From the NCBI GenBank assembly GCA_964035575.1, contig OZ037855.1, positions 434,001 through 498,000 of the forward strand: DNA of 64,000 bases, in the 5' to 3' direction. A program made the position numbers and the translations under genes. The notes beneath the pieces were generated by a model that was not told the origin of the DNA, searched no databases, and saw nothing but the letters and a program-made list of their open reading frames with translations. How positions within the stretch are numbered: position 1 is the stretch's first letter; every line of letters starts with the position of its first letter. Below, piece after piece: positions 1 through 11,600 of the stretch. This stretch comes from Rhynchopus sp. YZ270_cl-10. Lineage: Eukaryota; Euglenozoa; Diplonemea; Diplonemida; Diplonemidae.

Positions 1-3000
1 GGAGGGGAGGGGAGGGGAGATTCAGGCACTCACAAAATAAGAATAAAAAAATAGGTTCATATACTTTCAAATCAAAGAAGAGAAAGTGCGAGATGTTCTA
101 TACAGATACATCCAATAGTTCTTTAGAAAACAAAACAAAAACGTAAGATGAATGCGCGTCACGTGCACAATGCATCTAAAAGCAAATCAAAGAAAGAAAC
201 CCTAAAAGATGGATGTCTTGCAACTATCACAGCTTTCAAGGTTTCTTTAAACCAAACATATTAAAACACAATGCACCTTCATGTCTGTGTGTCATAATGC
301 TCAAATACTGGCCATCTCCATCCTTGGTGGTGCAGGCTGCATTGCCTGAGAGGTGTTGTGCATGTATGGGTCTTCTCCATACACCTGGTCTTGAGTCTCC
401 ATGAAATCATCGAGCTTCACGCTGTCGTTGCCCATCTTCTTCCTTGCACCTGCTGCGAGTGCACCAACACAACCCACAACACCAAGTCCTGCCAGCAGCC
501 ACACCCACCACGGCATCCCGCTGTCGTCGTCCTCTGGCGCAGGTGTCTCCTCCTCAGCACCCCCAAGGGTTGTGAAGCCAAGGTCCTTCAGGTCCTGTGT
601 GGGGTTCTTGTGTGCCTCCTCAAGCGCCTTCTGCGCGCTGGCTCCGTTGTCGCCGGTGAACGTCGTCCCCACGCCGATGCTCCCGTCGGGAAGTGTTGTC
701 GTCGTCACCTCAAACTCGTCCTCCGGCACACCTGTCTTCTCAGACACGATCCGCTTGTACTCCTTCTTGTCAAATGGCTTCCCCCCGCCCACAGTCTGGT
801 TCACACGTCCCGTCACCTCCGTCGTCATCGGCACACGTGTCTCTGGCACATTCGGAGGGAATGTCTCTGGCACAGCCGGAGGGAGTGTCGGTACGACGTT
901 CGGAGGGAATGTCGGTGCATCGGTCGGCTGCACATTCGGAGGGAATGTCGGTGCAGCGGTGTCCACAGGCGCCAGGGTGTCGATGCCAGGCTCACTTGTG
1001 GCACGCAGGTCGCAGTTTGCAGGCTGCCCCCTCGCCTTCGTTCCTGTCTGCACGCAGGCGCACATGTAGTCGCGTCTCGCCGTGTAACGCGTGTCATCGT
1101 CAACACATGTCTGGTCCGCACCACAAGGCTTCTTCTCGCACTCATCCAACTCGCACGTCGCAGCACCGCCCACTGCCTGCACGCCGTTCGCACACGTGCA
1201 TGTGAAGTCCTTCAAAGTGTCAAACCCTTGGTTCGGGTCCTCACACTTCTGGCCACTCCCACACGGAGCGTTCCTGCACTCATCTGAGAAGCACCTTGCA
1301 GGTCCGTCCACGTTCGTCCTCGCAACGTCGTTGTCGCATGTGCACACGAAGTCGTGTTTCGACAGGTAGCTCGTGTTGGGGTCCTTACACGTCTGTCCCA
1401 TTCCACACGGGGGAATCGTCGGTGTAGTGCACTCGTCTTCCGCGCAAGTCGCCGAACCTCCAGTCGCCTGCACACCGTTGCTGTCACATGTGCAGGTGAA
1501 GTCCTTCAGGCTGGTTCTTGTTGGGTTTGGGTCGTTGCAGGTCTGTCCCATCCCACAAGGAGAGTTCCTGCACTCGTCAGAGAAGCATGTGGCAGGCCCG
1601 TCCACCTTTGTGAGAGACACATCGTTGTCACATGTGCACACAAAGTCGTGCTGGGACATGTAGCTCATGTCAGGGTCATTGCAGGTCTGTCCCGTTCCGC
1701 ACGGCGCTGTGGCGCACTCATCCACTTCACAGGTGGCAGCACCTCCAGTCGCCTGCACGCCGTTGCTGTCACATGTGCAGGTGAAGTCCTTCAGGCTGGT
1801 TCTTGTTGGGTTTGGGTCGTTGCAAGTCTGCCCCGTTGCACAAGGAGAGTTCCTGCACTCATCAGAGAAGCATGTGGCAGGTCCGTCCACCTTTGTGAGA
1901 GACATATCGTTGTCACATGTGCACACAAAGTCGTGCTGGGACATGTAGCTCATGTCAGGGTCATTGCAGGTCTGTCCCGTTCCACACGGCGTTGCTGCAC
2001 ACTCGTCCACTTCACAGGTGGCAGCACCTCCAGTCGCCTGCACACCGTTGCTGTCACATGTGCACGTGAAGTCCTTCAGGCTGGCTTTTGCTGGGTTTGG
2101 GTCGTTGCAAGTCTGCCCCATTGCACAAGGAGAGTTCCTGCACTCGTCAGAGAAGCATGTGGCAGGCCCGTCCACCTTTGTGAGCGCTGCGTCGTTGTCG
2201 CATGTGCACACAAAGTCGTGCTGGGATACGTAGCTCATGTCAGGGTCGTTGCAGGTCTGTCCCGTTCCACACGGCATTGCTGCACACTCGTCCGCTTCAC
2301 AGGTGGCAGCACCTCCTGTCGCCTGCACACCGTTGCTGTCACATGTGCAGGTGAAGTCAAGCACACTGGTTGGGGCTTTGTTCGCATCCAGGCAGGTCTG
2401 GCCAACTGCGCACGGGGAAGCAAGACACTCGTCCACTTCACATGTTGCCAACGCACCGACCATCTTCCCCGCTGCCGGTGCCCTGCACGAGCACTCAAAG
2501 TCGTCCTTGCTTGCATCTGTCTGCACGGGGTCTGCACAGTCCTGACTCGAGCCGCAAGGGTCCGTCTCACACTCATCCACAACGCACACTGCAGGCATTC
2601 CTGTTGCAGAGCCCGTCCCCGTGACACACGTGCACAAGTAGTCCAGAGTGCTTGCCACTGTCGTGTCAGGGTCCACACAGGTCTGCCCGCTGCAGGGGTC
2701 GGAGAGGCACTCGTCGTTGCTTCCTGACATGCAGGTTGCAGGCCCACCCACGTTCTTCACTCCATTCGCACACTCGCACTCGAAGTCTGTCAGAGAGTTC
2801 GCTGCGTTGTTTGTGTCTGTGCACTTCTGTGTACCACATGGCATCGTGAGACACTCGTCAACTGTGCACATCGCTGCAGACCCTGTCTGTGTGATCGCAG
2901 CATCGTTGCTGCATGTACACACAAAGTCGTTCCTCGACGCAATCTTCGTGTCAGCGTCAATGCACGACTGACCTGCGCCGCAAGGGGTCGTTGCACACTC

Positions 3001-6000
3001 GTCAACTTCGCACATTGCAACCTGTGCACCTGTTGCAAACACAGCAACGTCATTGTCACAGGTGCACGTGAAGTCCTTGATGCTTCCAGGTGATGGGTTC
3101 GGGTCGTTGCAAGTCTGTCCAGCAGAACACGGGTTTGGGGTGCACTCGTCCTTCGAGCATGTGGCAGGTCCGTCTACTTGAGTGAGAGACGCGTCGTTGT
3201 CACATGTGCACACGAAGTCATGCTGGGAACCATACTTGGTGTCAGGGTCGCTGCAAGTCTGCCCTGTTCCGCAAGGGGCCACCATCGGAGCTGTGCACTC
3301 GTCAATGGCACAAGTTGCAGCAGTGCCAGTTGCAAACACAGCCATGTCATCGTCACAGGTGCATGTGAAGTCCTTGATGCTCGTCGGTGATGGGTTCGGG
3401 TCGTTGCAAGTCTGTCCAACAGAACACGGGTTTGGGGTGCACTCGTCCTTCGAGCACGTGGCAGGTCCGTCCACCTTTGTGATGGCGGCGTCGTTGTCAC
3501 ATGTGCACACGAAGTCGTGCTGGGAAGCGTACTTGGTGTCAGGGTCGTTGCAGGTCTGTCCCATTCCACAAGGGGCCACCATCGGCGCTGTGCACTCGTC
3601 AATAGCACAAGTCGCAGCAGTGCCAGTTGCAAACACGGCCATGTCATCGTCGCAGGTGCATGTGAAGTCCTTGATGCTCGTCGGTGATGGGTTGGGATCG
3701 TTGCAAGTCTGTCCAACAGAACACGGGTTTGGGGTGCACTCGTCCTTCGAGCACGTGGCAGGTCCGTCCACCTTTGTGAGAGACACGTCGTTGTCACATG
3801 TGCACACGAAGTCGTGCTGGGAACCATACTTGGTGTCAGGGTCGTTGCAGGTCTGCCCTGTTCCGCAAGGGGCCACCATCGGAGCTGTGCACTCGTCAAT
3901 GGCACAAGTTGCAGCAGTGCCAGTCGCAAACACGGCCATGTCATCGTCGCAGGTGCATGTGAAGTCCTTGATGCTTCCAGGTGATGGGTTCGGGTCGTTG
4001 CAGGTCTGTCCCATCCCACATGGCACCGAAAGGCACTCGTCAGAGAAGCACGTGGCAGGTCCGTCGACATTTGTGATGGCGGCGTCGTTGTCACATGTGC
4101 ACACGAAGTCGTGCTGGGAACCATACTTGGTGTCAGGGTCGTTGCAGGTCTGTCCCATTCCACACGGAGCTGCCACACACTCGTCAATGGCACAAGTCGC
4201 TGCAGCACCTGTTGCGAAGACAGCCATATCATCGTCGCAGGTGCACGTGAAGTCCTTGATGCTTGTCGGTGATGTGTTCGGGTCAGCACAAGTCTGCCCA
4301 ACCCCGCATGGCGCAGGAACCTCTAAACACTCGTCCAGGATCTGAACCTCGTTCGCCTTGTAGCGCATGAAGAAGGCCTCGTTCGTGTGGAAGCGGCGCC
4401 CAGGGGAAGACGGGTCGCTCCCCCACGAGTACCCGTAGCCACCTTCGTCATAGGTGCACGTGTTCCCCTTGCCCGACTGCGTGCCGTGTGCGGTGCGCCC
4501 CACAAGGTTCGGCGAGCCGTCAATGTTCCGCTTCCATGTGTGCGCCCACACAACGTCGCCAGTCGACGTCGTAGTCCACACCGTCTCCTCAGCCCACTGC
4601 GTCATCGACGTCACCTCGAAGGGTGTTGTAATCTGCTTCCCGTCCCCGTCCAGCTCCACAAGCTGGTACCTGTTCGGGTAGAAGTGGTCTGTGTCCATGT
4701 CACCCCACCCAAGCAGGAAGCGGTCGCAGTCGCCTGTCCCAAGCTTCGCCAGCTTCGCACTGCGGGCGCGCAGTGTGGGTGTCAGACCTGTCGGCCACGT
4801 CTTCAGCGTGATGGTCCCGTCCACCGTCACACGCATGAACCCAACGTTGTTCGACTTTGCGCCGTACGAGTCGTACTCCTCGGGTCCCACCCACACAACC
4901 GCAAAGCCGTCGCCACAGGGGACAATGTCCCCAAGCCAGCCTCCGATGGCCTGGCTGTACACGTTGCTGAACGGCGCCAGGGCAATGGGTCCGATCTTCG
5001 AGTTCACGTGGGTGCGCATCGTCATCCCGTTCTTGAAGACGTTTCCCGCATCGCACGCCTGCTTGCTGTCCGCAGGGTCTGTGCACTGCCCTCCCGAGTC
5101 CGAGCAGCACAGCGCCGCCAGCTCGTCCAGGTCTGCGTTGTACACCATCCGCCCTGTCTGCGTGTGGCCGTTCTGGCACGCCCACCCGCTCCCAGCACCC
5201 CTCACCCACGTCTCCGTGTCTGCGTCGTACATCCGCATCTCGTCTGCAACGTGGATGCCCCAACCTGCGTTGTAGAACGCCACGTACCAGTTCTTCGTCG
5301 GCACCCACTCCAGGTAGCGGAAGTCGGCTCCCTTCTGGAACGGGTACTTCCCCTCCTCGTCGCCGTTGGCCGCAATCACCTCATCGGGGAGCACCGTGAA
5401 CCGACGCACCTCCCTCGACAGGTCGTACTCCACCTCCACAATCTTCAGGTTCCCCACCGACCCGCCCCAGGCAACGTCGTACTCCGCACACAGCATTGCC
5501 AGCTTGTCGCCCTTCCCGCGGATGATGTTCCCACCCTGCACACATCCAGGCAGCTTCAGCTCCTTCACAATCGTCGCCTCCGTGTCGCTGTAGGTCACCT
5601 TCGTCACATACGTCGCCGCAGTGGTGAAGTCCTGTGTGTCCTCCTGCCAGTACACAAACATCGAGTTCGGGTCGTTCCAGTCCGCAAGCGTCTGCAGCGG
5701 CGCAGGCTGGCCGTTGCAGAAGTTCTCCGGACGCATCGACGTCAGTGTGCGTGCCCCCGTCGCACCACGCACACGCCCCGACATGCAGTTCTGGTACACC
5801 GTCAGGCTCTCCACCGCACCCATCACCTTGTTCGCCTGCGGTCTGCATGGGCACTGGTTCCCCACGGTGTTCCCCGCCTTCATGTCCACGCACCCGTCGT
5901 AGCTTGACTTCCAGTGCGGTGCCCACTGCTGCTGGATGAACGTCACGTCGTTCTGGCACGTCTTCATGGTGATCCCAAAGTATACATGCAGACACAGCGT

Positions 6001-6746
6001 CTCCATCGCTGCTGGGTAGATCGCCTGCAGGTTGTTTGCCGCCGGTGTGTCCCAGATGAACTTCGTTGCCGACGCCAGCTCCGTCACACAGTCGACCTTG
6101 GTGAAGGTGAAGTCCCCGTTGTACGAGAGACACATCCCATCATCCATGTCCTTCACGTACGTCTCCCCCGTCGCCTGGTCGTAGCCCACCGCCTCAATGC
6201 AGTACTTGTACTTCCCCGGCCCACACAGCGCATTCGGCATGTCCCCTCCCAGCACTCCGGCACTGCTCAGCGCAAGCAGCAGCGTCACTGCACACACCCG
6301 CCTCATCGCTGCCATCGCAAGACAACCACGCGTTCGTTGCAAGGGCGAGACAGACAGAAGAGTCAAAAAAAAAAAGTAGAAATGTGTATGATGTAAGATA
6401 ATGTGTTACTGGACGTGGGATGGTGGCGTGTGGAGGTCAACTCATTGTCAATATGCGCGTGTGGTACAAGTGGGACTGTAGTTCAGTCTGGAAAGCCTGA
6501 TGAGGAACGGGTCCGAACATACCAAACCGTGTTACAACGCTTGGAGTCATCGGTTGGAATAGGGTTGATCGACAATGTGCAGCAAAGAAAGCGGAATGGG
6601 GTGGGGGAGTGGGGGGTTTCATGTTCACATCACATTCGCGAGGGACACCCACCCAAAAAGGCATGTCCTAGCAACAAGAACCACAATGATAAGTATGCAA
6701 TGAGGTGTAACGGAACCAGTGCGTAGTGCTCAACAAGACGAGCAAA
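1..6746. repeat. Tandem duplication, copy A
   Basis: This block recurs at 8628-15373 with a constant offset of 8627. Homology ends after the shared CAAGACGAGCAAA; the next bases differ. The only differences I see are at 6615 (G, against A at 15242) and 6631 (C, against T at 15258). The two long reading frames and the overlapping frames on both strands translate identically. The block begins inside a GGGGA array at 1-19, so a further unit may lie to the left. Confidence 0.95.
301..6315 (-). CDS. Giant EGF-repeat type I surface protein, copy A
   Basis: The protein has 2004 residues. I chose the ATG at 6315 because it opens directly into a signal peptide (MAAMRRVCAVTLLLALSSAG). Residues about 30-150 have a QQQW motif and cysteines that could be a ricin-type lectin fold (inference). 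Residues about 150-690 are Tyr/Trp-rich and could be a beta-propeller. From about 700 follow 23 six-cysteine EGF-like modules of the form DEC..PCG.GQTC..DP..DF.CTC..ATC. Most alternate between two types, giving a 95-97 codon (about 285 bp) period. A Pro/Thr stalk with several FPPNV repeats, a small membrane-proximal domain, one membrane segment (WVWLLAGLGVVGCVGALAAG) and a tail of about 45 residues end the chain. A cell-surface adhesin or receptor is likely; no orthologue is recognised. No introns are needed. Confidence 0.9.
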   Translation of the reverse strand: MAAMRRVCAVTLLLALSSAGVLGGDMPNALCGPGKYKYCIEAVGYDQATGETYVKDMDDGMCLSYNGDFTFTKVDCVTELASATKFIWDTPAANNLQAIYPAAMETLCLHVYFGITMKTCQNDVTFIQQQWAPHWKSSYDGCVDMKAGNTVGNQCPCRPQANKVMGAVESLTVYQNCMSGRVRGATGARTLTSMRPENFCNGQPAPLQTLADWNDPNSMFVYWQEDTQDFTTAATYVTKVTYSDTEATIVKELKLPGCVQGGNIIRGKGDKLAMLCAEYDVAWGGSVGNLKIVEVEYDLSREVRRFTVLPDEVIAANGDEEGKYPFQKGADFRYLEWVPTKNWYVAFYNAGWGIHVADEMRMYDADTETWVRGAGSGWACQNGHTQTGRMVYNADLDELAALCCSDSGGQCTDPADSKQACDAGNVFKNGMTMRTHVNSKIGPIALAPFSNVYSQAIGGWLGDIVPCGDGFAVVWVGPEEYDSYGAKSNNVGFMRVTVDGTITLKTWPTGLTPTLRARSAKLAKLGTGDCDRFLLGWGDMDTDHFYPNRYQLVELDGDGKQITTPFEVTSMTQWAEETVWTTTSTGDVVWAHTWKRNIDGSPNLVGRTAHGTQSGKGNTCTYDEGGYGYSWGSDPSSPGRRFHTNEAFFMRYKANEVQILDECLEVPAPCGVGQTCADPNTSPTSIKDFTCTCDDDMAVFATGAAATCAIDECVAAPCGMGQTCNDPDTKYGSQHDFVCTCDNDAAITNVDGPATCFSDECLSVPCGMGQTCNDPNPSPGSIKDFTCTCDDDMAVFATGTAATCAIDECTAPMVAPCGTGQTCNDPDTKYGSQHDFVCTCDNDVSLTKVDGPATCSKDECTPNPCSVGQTCNDPNPSPTSIKDFTCTCDDDMAVFATGTAATCAIDECTAPMVAPCGMGQTCNDPDTKYASQHDFVCTCDNDAAITKVDGPATCSKDECTPNPCSVGQTCNDPNPSPTSIKDFTCTCDDDMAVFATGTAATCAIDECTAPMVAPCGTGQTCSDPDTKYGSQHDFVCTCDNDASLTQVDGPATCSKDECTPNPCSAGQTCNDPNPSPGSIKDFTCTCDNDVAVFATGAQVAMCEVDECATTPCGAGQSCIDADTKIASRNDFVCTCSNDAAITQTGSAAMCTVDECLTMPCGTQKCTDTNNAANSLTDFECECANGVKNVGGPATCMSGSNDECLSDPCSGQTCVDPDTTVASTLDYLCTCVTGTGSATGMPAVCVVDECETDPCGSSQDCADPVQTDASKDDFECSCRAPAAGKMVGALATCEVDECLASPCAVGQTCLDANKAPTSVLDFTCTCDSNGVQATGGAATCEADECAAMPCGTGQTCNDPDMSYVSQHDFVCTCDNDAALTKVDGPATCFSDECRNSPCAMGQTCNDPNPAKASLKDFTCTCDSNGVQATGGAATCEVDECAATPCGTGQTCNDPDMSYMSQHDFVCTCDNDMSLTKVDGPATCFSDECRNSPCATGQTCNDPNPTRTSLKDFTCTCDSNGVQATGGAATCEVDECATAPCGTGQTCNDPDMSYMSQHDFVCTCDNDVSLTKVDGPATCFSDECRNSPCGMGQTCNDPNPTRTSLKDFTCTCDSNGVQATGGSATCAEDECTTPTIPPCGMGQTCKDPNTSYLSKHDFVCTCDNDVARTNVDGPARCFSDECRNAPCGSGQKCEDPNQGFDTLKDFTCTCANGVQAVGGAATCELDECEKKPCGADQTCVDDDTRYTARRDYMCACVQTGTKARGQPANCDLRATSEPGIDTLAPVDTAAPTFPPNVQPTDAPTFPPNVVPTLPPAVPETFPPNVPETRVPMTTEVTGRVNQTVGGGKPFDKKEYKRIVSEKTGVPEDEFEVTTTTLPDGSIGVGTTFTGDNGASAQKALEEAHKNPTQDLKDLGFTTLGGAEEETPAPEDDDSGMPWWVWLLAGLGVVGCVGALAAGARKKMGNDSVKLDDFMETQDQVYGEDPYMHNTSQAMQPAPPRMEMASI

Positions 6747-6780
6747 CAGCACCCGAGGGAGTTCCTATACAGAAGAAAAG

Positions 6781-6815
6781 CTTACAAGATGAACCTAAGC
6801 CTCTCGAGTCACCTA
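6781..6815 (-). repeat. Intergenic stem-loop element (short form)
   Basis: Read on the minus strand it carries AGGTGACT, the loop CGAGAGG, then CTTAGGTTCATCTTG and a T-rich tract. It lacks about five bases of the 5' stem found in other copies. It lies downstream of copy B in gene sense. Confidence 0.6.
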
Positions 6816-7255
6816 GATAGAACATGAACAATGTACATGCACCTCCAGGTCGTTGTGACCAATGCACGACTCAAACGGTTGCAGTTACAGAATACTAAAA
6901 CAACAACAGGGCAGGGTTCCTCCCTTGGGAAGGGGGAGGACGGGGTGAGGGGGGGGGAGGGATGAGGGGAAGGACACGCATATTAAAAAGAAGCTCCATC
7001 AACGCCCCACATCGCACACCTACAGACACAGTCGTGTGAAACGCCTCTGGGACGCAGGCACGGCATTAATAAAGAAGAGATGATAGAAAGAACCTTGGCC
7101 TCCATCAGGTACATTTCCGTGACGGAAAATATATTTTTTTCTCTCTTTGTAGATCTTGGTGAGTGGCGAATGGTTAAAGATGGAGCTCCGGGAAAAAAAA
7201 AGGGTGTCATTGGAACTGCAGAGACATCACTGTGGATGTGGACACTAGCAACAAC

Positions 7256-7356
7256 AAAAAACAAACACAAACACAAACACAAACACACAAACACACAAAC
7301 ACACAAACACACAAACACACAAACACACAAACACACAAACACACAAACACAAACAC
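7256..7356 (+). repeat. CAAACA/CAAACACA microsatellite
   Basis: About 100 bases of ACAAACAC-type units run without interruption. Reading frames across it are low-complexity and not genes. Confidence 0.9.
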
Positions 7357-7656
7357 GAGATTCTGGAAATGAACACAAAAATGCAGTTCAATTCATACAC
7401 AAACAGCGTTCAGGCCCTCCACTTCGACGGAACGCACCTACAGGAAGCAATTGCACCACACGCAGGCTGGTTACAAAGCAATCAACACAAGCTGCGTAGG
7501 TGTGGTCCTGTAGAGATGCAAACCTTTGGGGAAGAGGAAGAATGCCGTTGTTGTGCTGACGTATAAAAAGTTGAAATATAAAAAGTTGAAAGTGCAAACG
7601 ACTCCCCAGATGGGATGTCTGGGCGGATGCAGGCACTGAACCAAAGAAAGAAAGGT

Positions 7657-7758
7657 TTATATAAGGTGACCCTAACCTGAGCCTCTCATGTTTAGTTACC
7701 AACCAAATAATCGTTCGTAAGATGAGCCTGAGCCTCGCGTGCTTATTTAGCGTCACCC
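7657..7758 (-). repeat. Two adjacent stem-loop elements
   Basis: Two diverged copies of the stem-loop family lie head to tail (7657-7700 and 7716-7758). Minus-strand signatures are GGTAACTAAACATGAGAGG for the first, and GGGTGACG then CACGCGAGG for the second. Both keep the purine-rich loop and a downstream TCACC or TCATC. Confidence 0.55.
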
Positions 7759-8485
7759 AAAAGAAAAACAAAAAACAAAAACAACGAGAGACTGGGAGTG
7801 GATGAGGTGGTCGCGTTGAAAAGGAATAGCAAAAAAAGATAACTTTTTGCTGCCTATGTTGGAAACTGAAACGCGTGGGGAGGGGGGATGTTATTGTAAC
7901 CAAAAAGTAGCACGTTGCTTTGCCCAGCAATGTATACGTTGGGAATAAAGTTAGGGCAAAGCAGAGGTTTTACTCACAATAAAAACACAACACAATGTGG
8001 TATAAAAACAAGTCAAGAACATATGGTTAAGAAACCTTTTAACGCGATTATCGCTGCTTCTCTGCGGGCAAATTCGATCTGATGAACTGTTTGCCACGCA
8101 TCCTGGCTGACTGTGTCCCCAACTAACATACAGCACCTAGCATGCTGGGGGACAAAGCAAAGGGACAACGAAGTATAAAGTAACCTTTTTGATACCGTAC
8201 AGGCCACCTCTTCGGTGTGAAGTGGCACGTAGTGGCCGTGGTCAATGAAAAAGAAAAAAAAGAGAGAGAGAGAGAGGAAGATGTCTGGATTCTGGTTGCC
8301 CACAAATCGCAATTTTAAAAAAAAGAAGGCACCTTTCCAAAAGAGGTTGTCTTGCTGAGTGACGTCGCGTGCACGGTGCGTTGCGGACAAATCTTCTCAG
8401 TAAAAAACAAAAAGTGATTCGGGCGAATTTGTAATTCTGGTTCTATTCTCTGCACGCGAAACGGTGCGAAAACAAAGGAAAAAGG

Positions 8486-8646
8486 GGGGAGGGGAGGGGA
8501 GGGGAGGGGAGGGGAGGGGAGGGGAGGGGAGGGGAGGGGAGGGGAGGGGAGGGGAGGGGAGGGGAGGGGAGGGGAGGGGAGGGGAGGGGAGGGGAGGGGA
8601 GGGGAGGGGAGGGGAGGGGAGGGGAGGGGAGGGGAGGGGAGGGGAG
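8486..8646 (+). repeat. GGGGA pentanucleotide array
   Basis: About 32 uninterrupted units of GGGGA, all purine on the + strand, so G-quadruplex or triplex formation is possible. The end of an identical array lies at 1-19. The arrays mark the boundary of the duplicated unit. Confidence 0.95.
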
Positions 8647-11600
8647 ATTCAGGCACTCACAAAATAAGAATAAAAAAATAGGTTCATATACTTTCAAATC
8701 AAAGAAGAGAAAGTGCGAGATGTTCTATACAGATACATCCAATAGTTCTTTAGAAAACAAAACAAAAACGTAAGATGAATGCGCGTCACGTGCACAATGC
8801 ATCTAAAAGCAAATCAAAGAAAGAAACCCTAAAAGATGGATGTCTTGCAACTATCACAGCTTTCAAGGTTTCTTTAAACCAAACATATTAAAACACAATG
8901 CACCTTCATGTCTGTGTGTCATAATGCTCAAATACTGGCCATCTCCATCCTTGGTGGTGCAGGCTGCATTGCCTGAGAGGTGTTGTGCATGTATGGGTCT
9001 TCTCCATACACCTGGTCTTGAGTCTCCATGAAATCATCGAGCTTCACGCTGTCGTTGCCCATCTTCTTCCTTGCACCTGCTGCGAGTGCACCAACACAAC
9101 CCACAACACCAAGTCCTGCCAGCAGCCACACCCACCACGGCATCCCGCTGTCGTCGTCCTCTGGCGCAGGTGTCTCCTCCTCAGCACCCCCAAGGGTTGT
9201 GAAGCCAAGGTCCTTCAGGTCCTGTGTGGGGTTCTTGTGTGCCTCCTCAAGCGCCTTCTGCGCGCTGGCTCCGTTGTCGCCGGTGAACGTCGTCCCCACG
9301 CCGATGCTCCCGTCGGGAAGTGTTGTCGTCGTCACCTCAAACTCGTCCTCCGGCACACCTGTCTTCTCAGACACGATCCGCTTGTACTCCTTCTTGTCAA
9401 ATGGCTTCCCCCCGCCCACAGTCTGGTTCACACGTCCCGTCACCTCCGTCGTCATCGGCACACGTGTCTCTGGCACATTCGGAGGGAATGTCTCTGGCAC
9501 AGCCGGAGGGAGTGTCGGTACGACGTTCGGAGGGAATGTCGGTGCATCGGTCGGCTGCACATTCGGAGGGAATGTCGGTGCAGCGGTGTCCACAGGCGCC
9601 AGGGTGTCGATGCCAGGCTCACTTGTGGCACGCAGGTCGCAGTTTGCAGGCTGCCCCCTCGCCTTCGTTCCTGTCTGCACGCAGGCGCACATGTAGTCGC
9701 GTCTCGCCGTGTAACGCGTGTCATCGTCAACACATGTCTGGTCCGCACCACAAGGCTTCTTCTCGCACTCATCCAACTCGCACGTCGCAGCACCGCCCAC
9801 TGCCTGCACGCCGTTCGCACACGTGCATGTGAAGTCCTTCAAAGTGTCAAACCCTTGGTTCGGGTCCTCACACTTCTGGCCACTCCCACACGGAGCGTTC
9901 CTGCACTCATCTGAGAAGCACCTTGCAGGTCCGTCCACGTTCGTCCTCGCAACGTCGTTGTCGCATGTGCACACGAAGTCGTGTTTCGACAGGTAGCTCG
10001 TGTTGGGGTCCTTACACGTCTGTCCCATTCCACACGGGGGAATCGTCGGTGTAGTGCACTCGTCTTCCGCGCAAGTCGCCGAACCTCCAGTCGCCTGCAC
10101 ACCGTTGCTGTCACATGTGCAGGTGAAGTCCTTCAGGCTGGTTCTTGTTGGGTTTGGGTCGTTGCAGGTCTGTCCCATCCCACAAGGAGAGTTCCTGCAC
10201 TCGTCAGAGAAGCATGTGGCAGGCCCGTCCACCTTTGTGAGAGACACATCGTTGTCACATGTGCACACAAAGTCGTGCTGGGACATGTAGCTCATGTCAG
10301 GGTCATTGCAGGTCTGTCCCGTTCCGCACGGCGCTGTGGCGCACTCATCCACTTCACAGGTGGCAGCACCTCCAGTCGCCTGCACGCCGTTGCTGTCACA
10401 TGTGCAGGTGAAGTCCTTCAGGCTGGTTCTTGTTGGGTTTGGGTCGTTGCAAGTCTGCCCCGTTGCACAAGGAGAGTTCCTGCACTCATCAGAGAAGCAT
10501 GTGGCAGGTCCGTCCACCTTTGTGAGAGACATATCGTTGTCACATGTGCACACAAAGTCGTGCTGGGACATGTAGCTCATGTCAGGGTCATTGCAGGTCT
10601 GTCCCGTTCCACACGGCGTTGCTGCACACTCGTCCACTTCACAGGTGGCAGCACCTCCAGTCGCCTGCACACCGTTGCTGTCACATGTGCACGTGAAGTC
10701 CTTCAGGCTGGCTTTTGCTGGGTTTGGGTCGTTGCAAGTCTGCCCCATTGCACAAGGAGAGTTCCTGCACTCGTCAGAGAAGCATGTGGCAGGCCCGTCC
10801 ACCTTTGTGAGCGCTGCGTCGTTGTCGCATGTGCACACAAAGTCGTGCTGGGATACGTAGCTCATGTCAGGGTCGTTGCAGGTCTGTCCCGTTCCACACG
10901 GCATTGCTGCACACTCGTCCGCTTCACAGGTGGCAGCACCTCCTGTCGCCTGCACACCGTTGCTGTCACATGTGCAGGTGAAGTCAAGCACACTGGTTGG
11001 GGCTTTGTTCGCATCCAGGCAGGTCTGGCCAACTGCGCACGGGGAAGCAAGACACTCGTCCACTTCACATGTTGCCAACGCACCGACCATCTTCCCCGCT
11101 GCCGGTGCCCTGCACGAGCACTCAAAGTCGTCCTTGCTTGCATCTGTCTGCACGGGGTCTGCACAGTCCTGACTCGAGCCGCAAGGGTCCGTCTCACACT
11201 CATCCACAACGCACACTGCAGGCATTCCTGTTGCAGAGCCCGTCCCCGTGACACACGTGCACAAGTAGTCCAGAGTGCTTGCCACTGTCGTGTCAGGGTC
11301 CACACAGGTCTGCCCGCTGCAGGGGTCGGAGAGGCACTCGTCGTTGCTTCCTGACATGCAGGTTGCAGGCCCACCCACGTTCTTCACTCCATTCGCACAC
11401 TCGCACTCGAAGTCTGTCAGAGAGTTCGCTGCGTTGTTTGTGTCTGTGCACTTCTGTGTACCACATGGCATCGTGAGACACTCGTCAACTGTGCACATCG
11501 CTGCAGACCCTGTCTGTGTGATCGCAGCATCGTTGCTGCATGTACACACAAAGTCGTTCCTCGACGCAATCTTCGTGTCAGCGTCAATGCACGACTGACC

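Larger units (their letters stand above)
6316..8927. other. Spacer between the two EGF-protein genes
   Basis: No gene is supported. The spacer holds stem-loop elements at 6781-6815, 7657-7700 and 7716-7758, a CAAACA microsatellite at 7256-7356, a GA run near 8263-8276 and the GGGGA array at 8486-8646. The first 430 bases belong to the duplicated block. The unique part of the spacer is 6747-8627. Confidence 0.8.

Noticed and set aside
4387-5907. 506-codon frame on the + strand inside the EGF gene (repeated at 13014-14534)
   Set aside because: It is antisense to the EGF gene and rich in Arg, His and Val, as expected from a shadow frame of GC-rich coding DNA.
8315-8697. Frames encoding poly-PSPPL or poly-GEGRG
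   Set aside because: They are products of the GGGGA array only.
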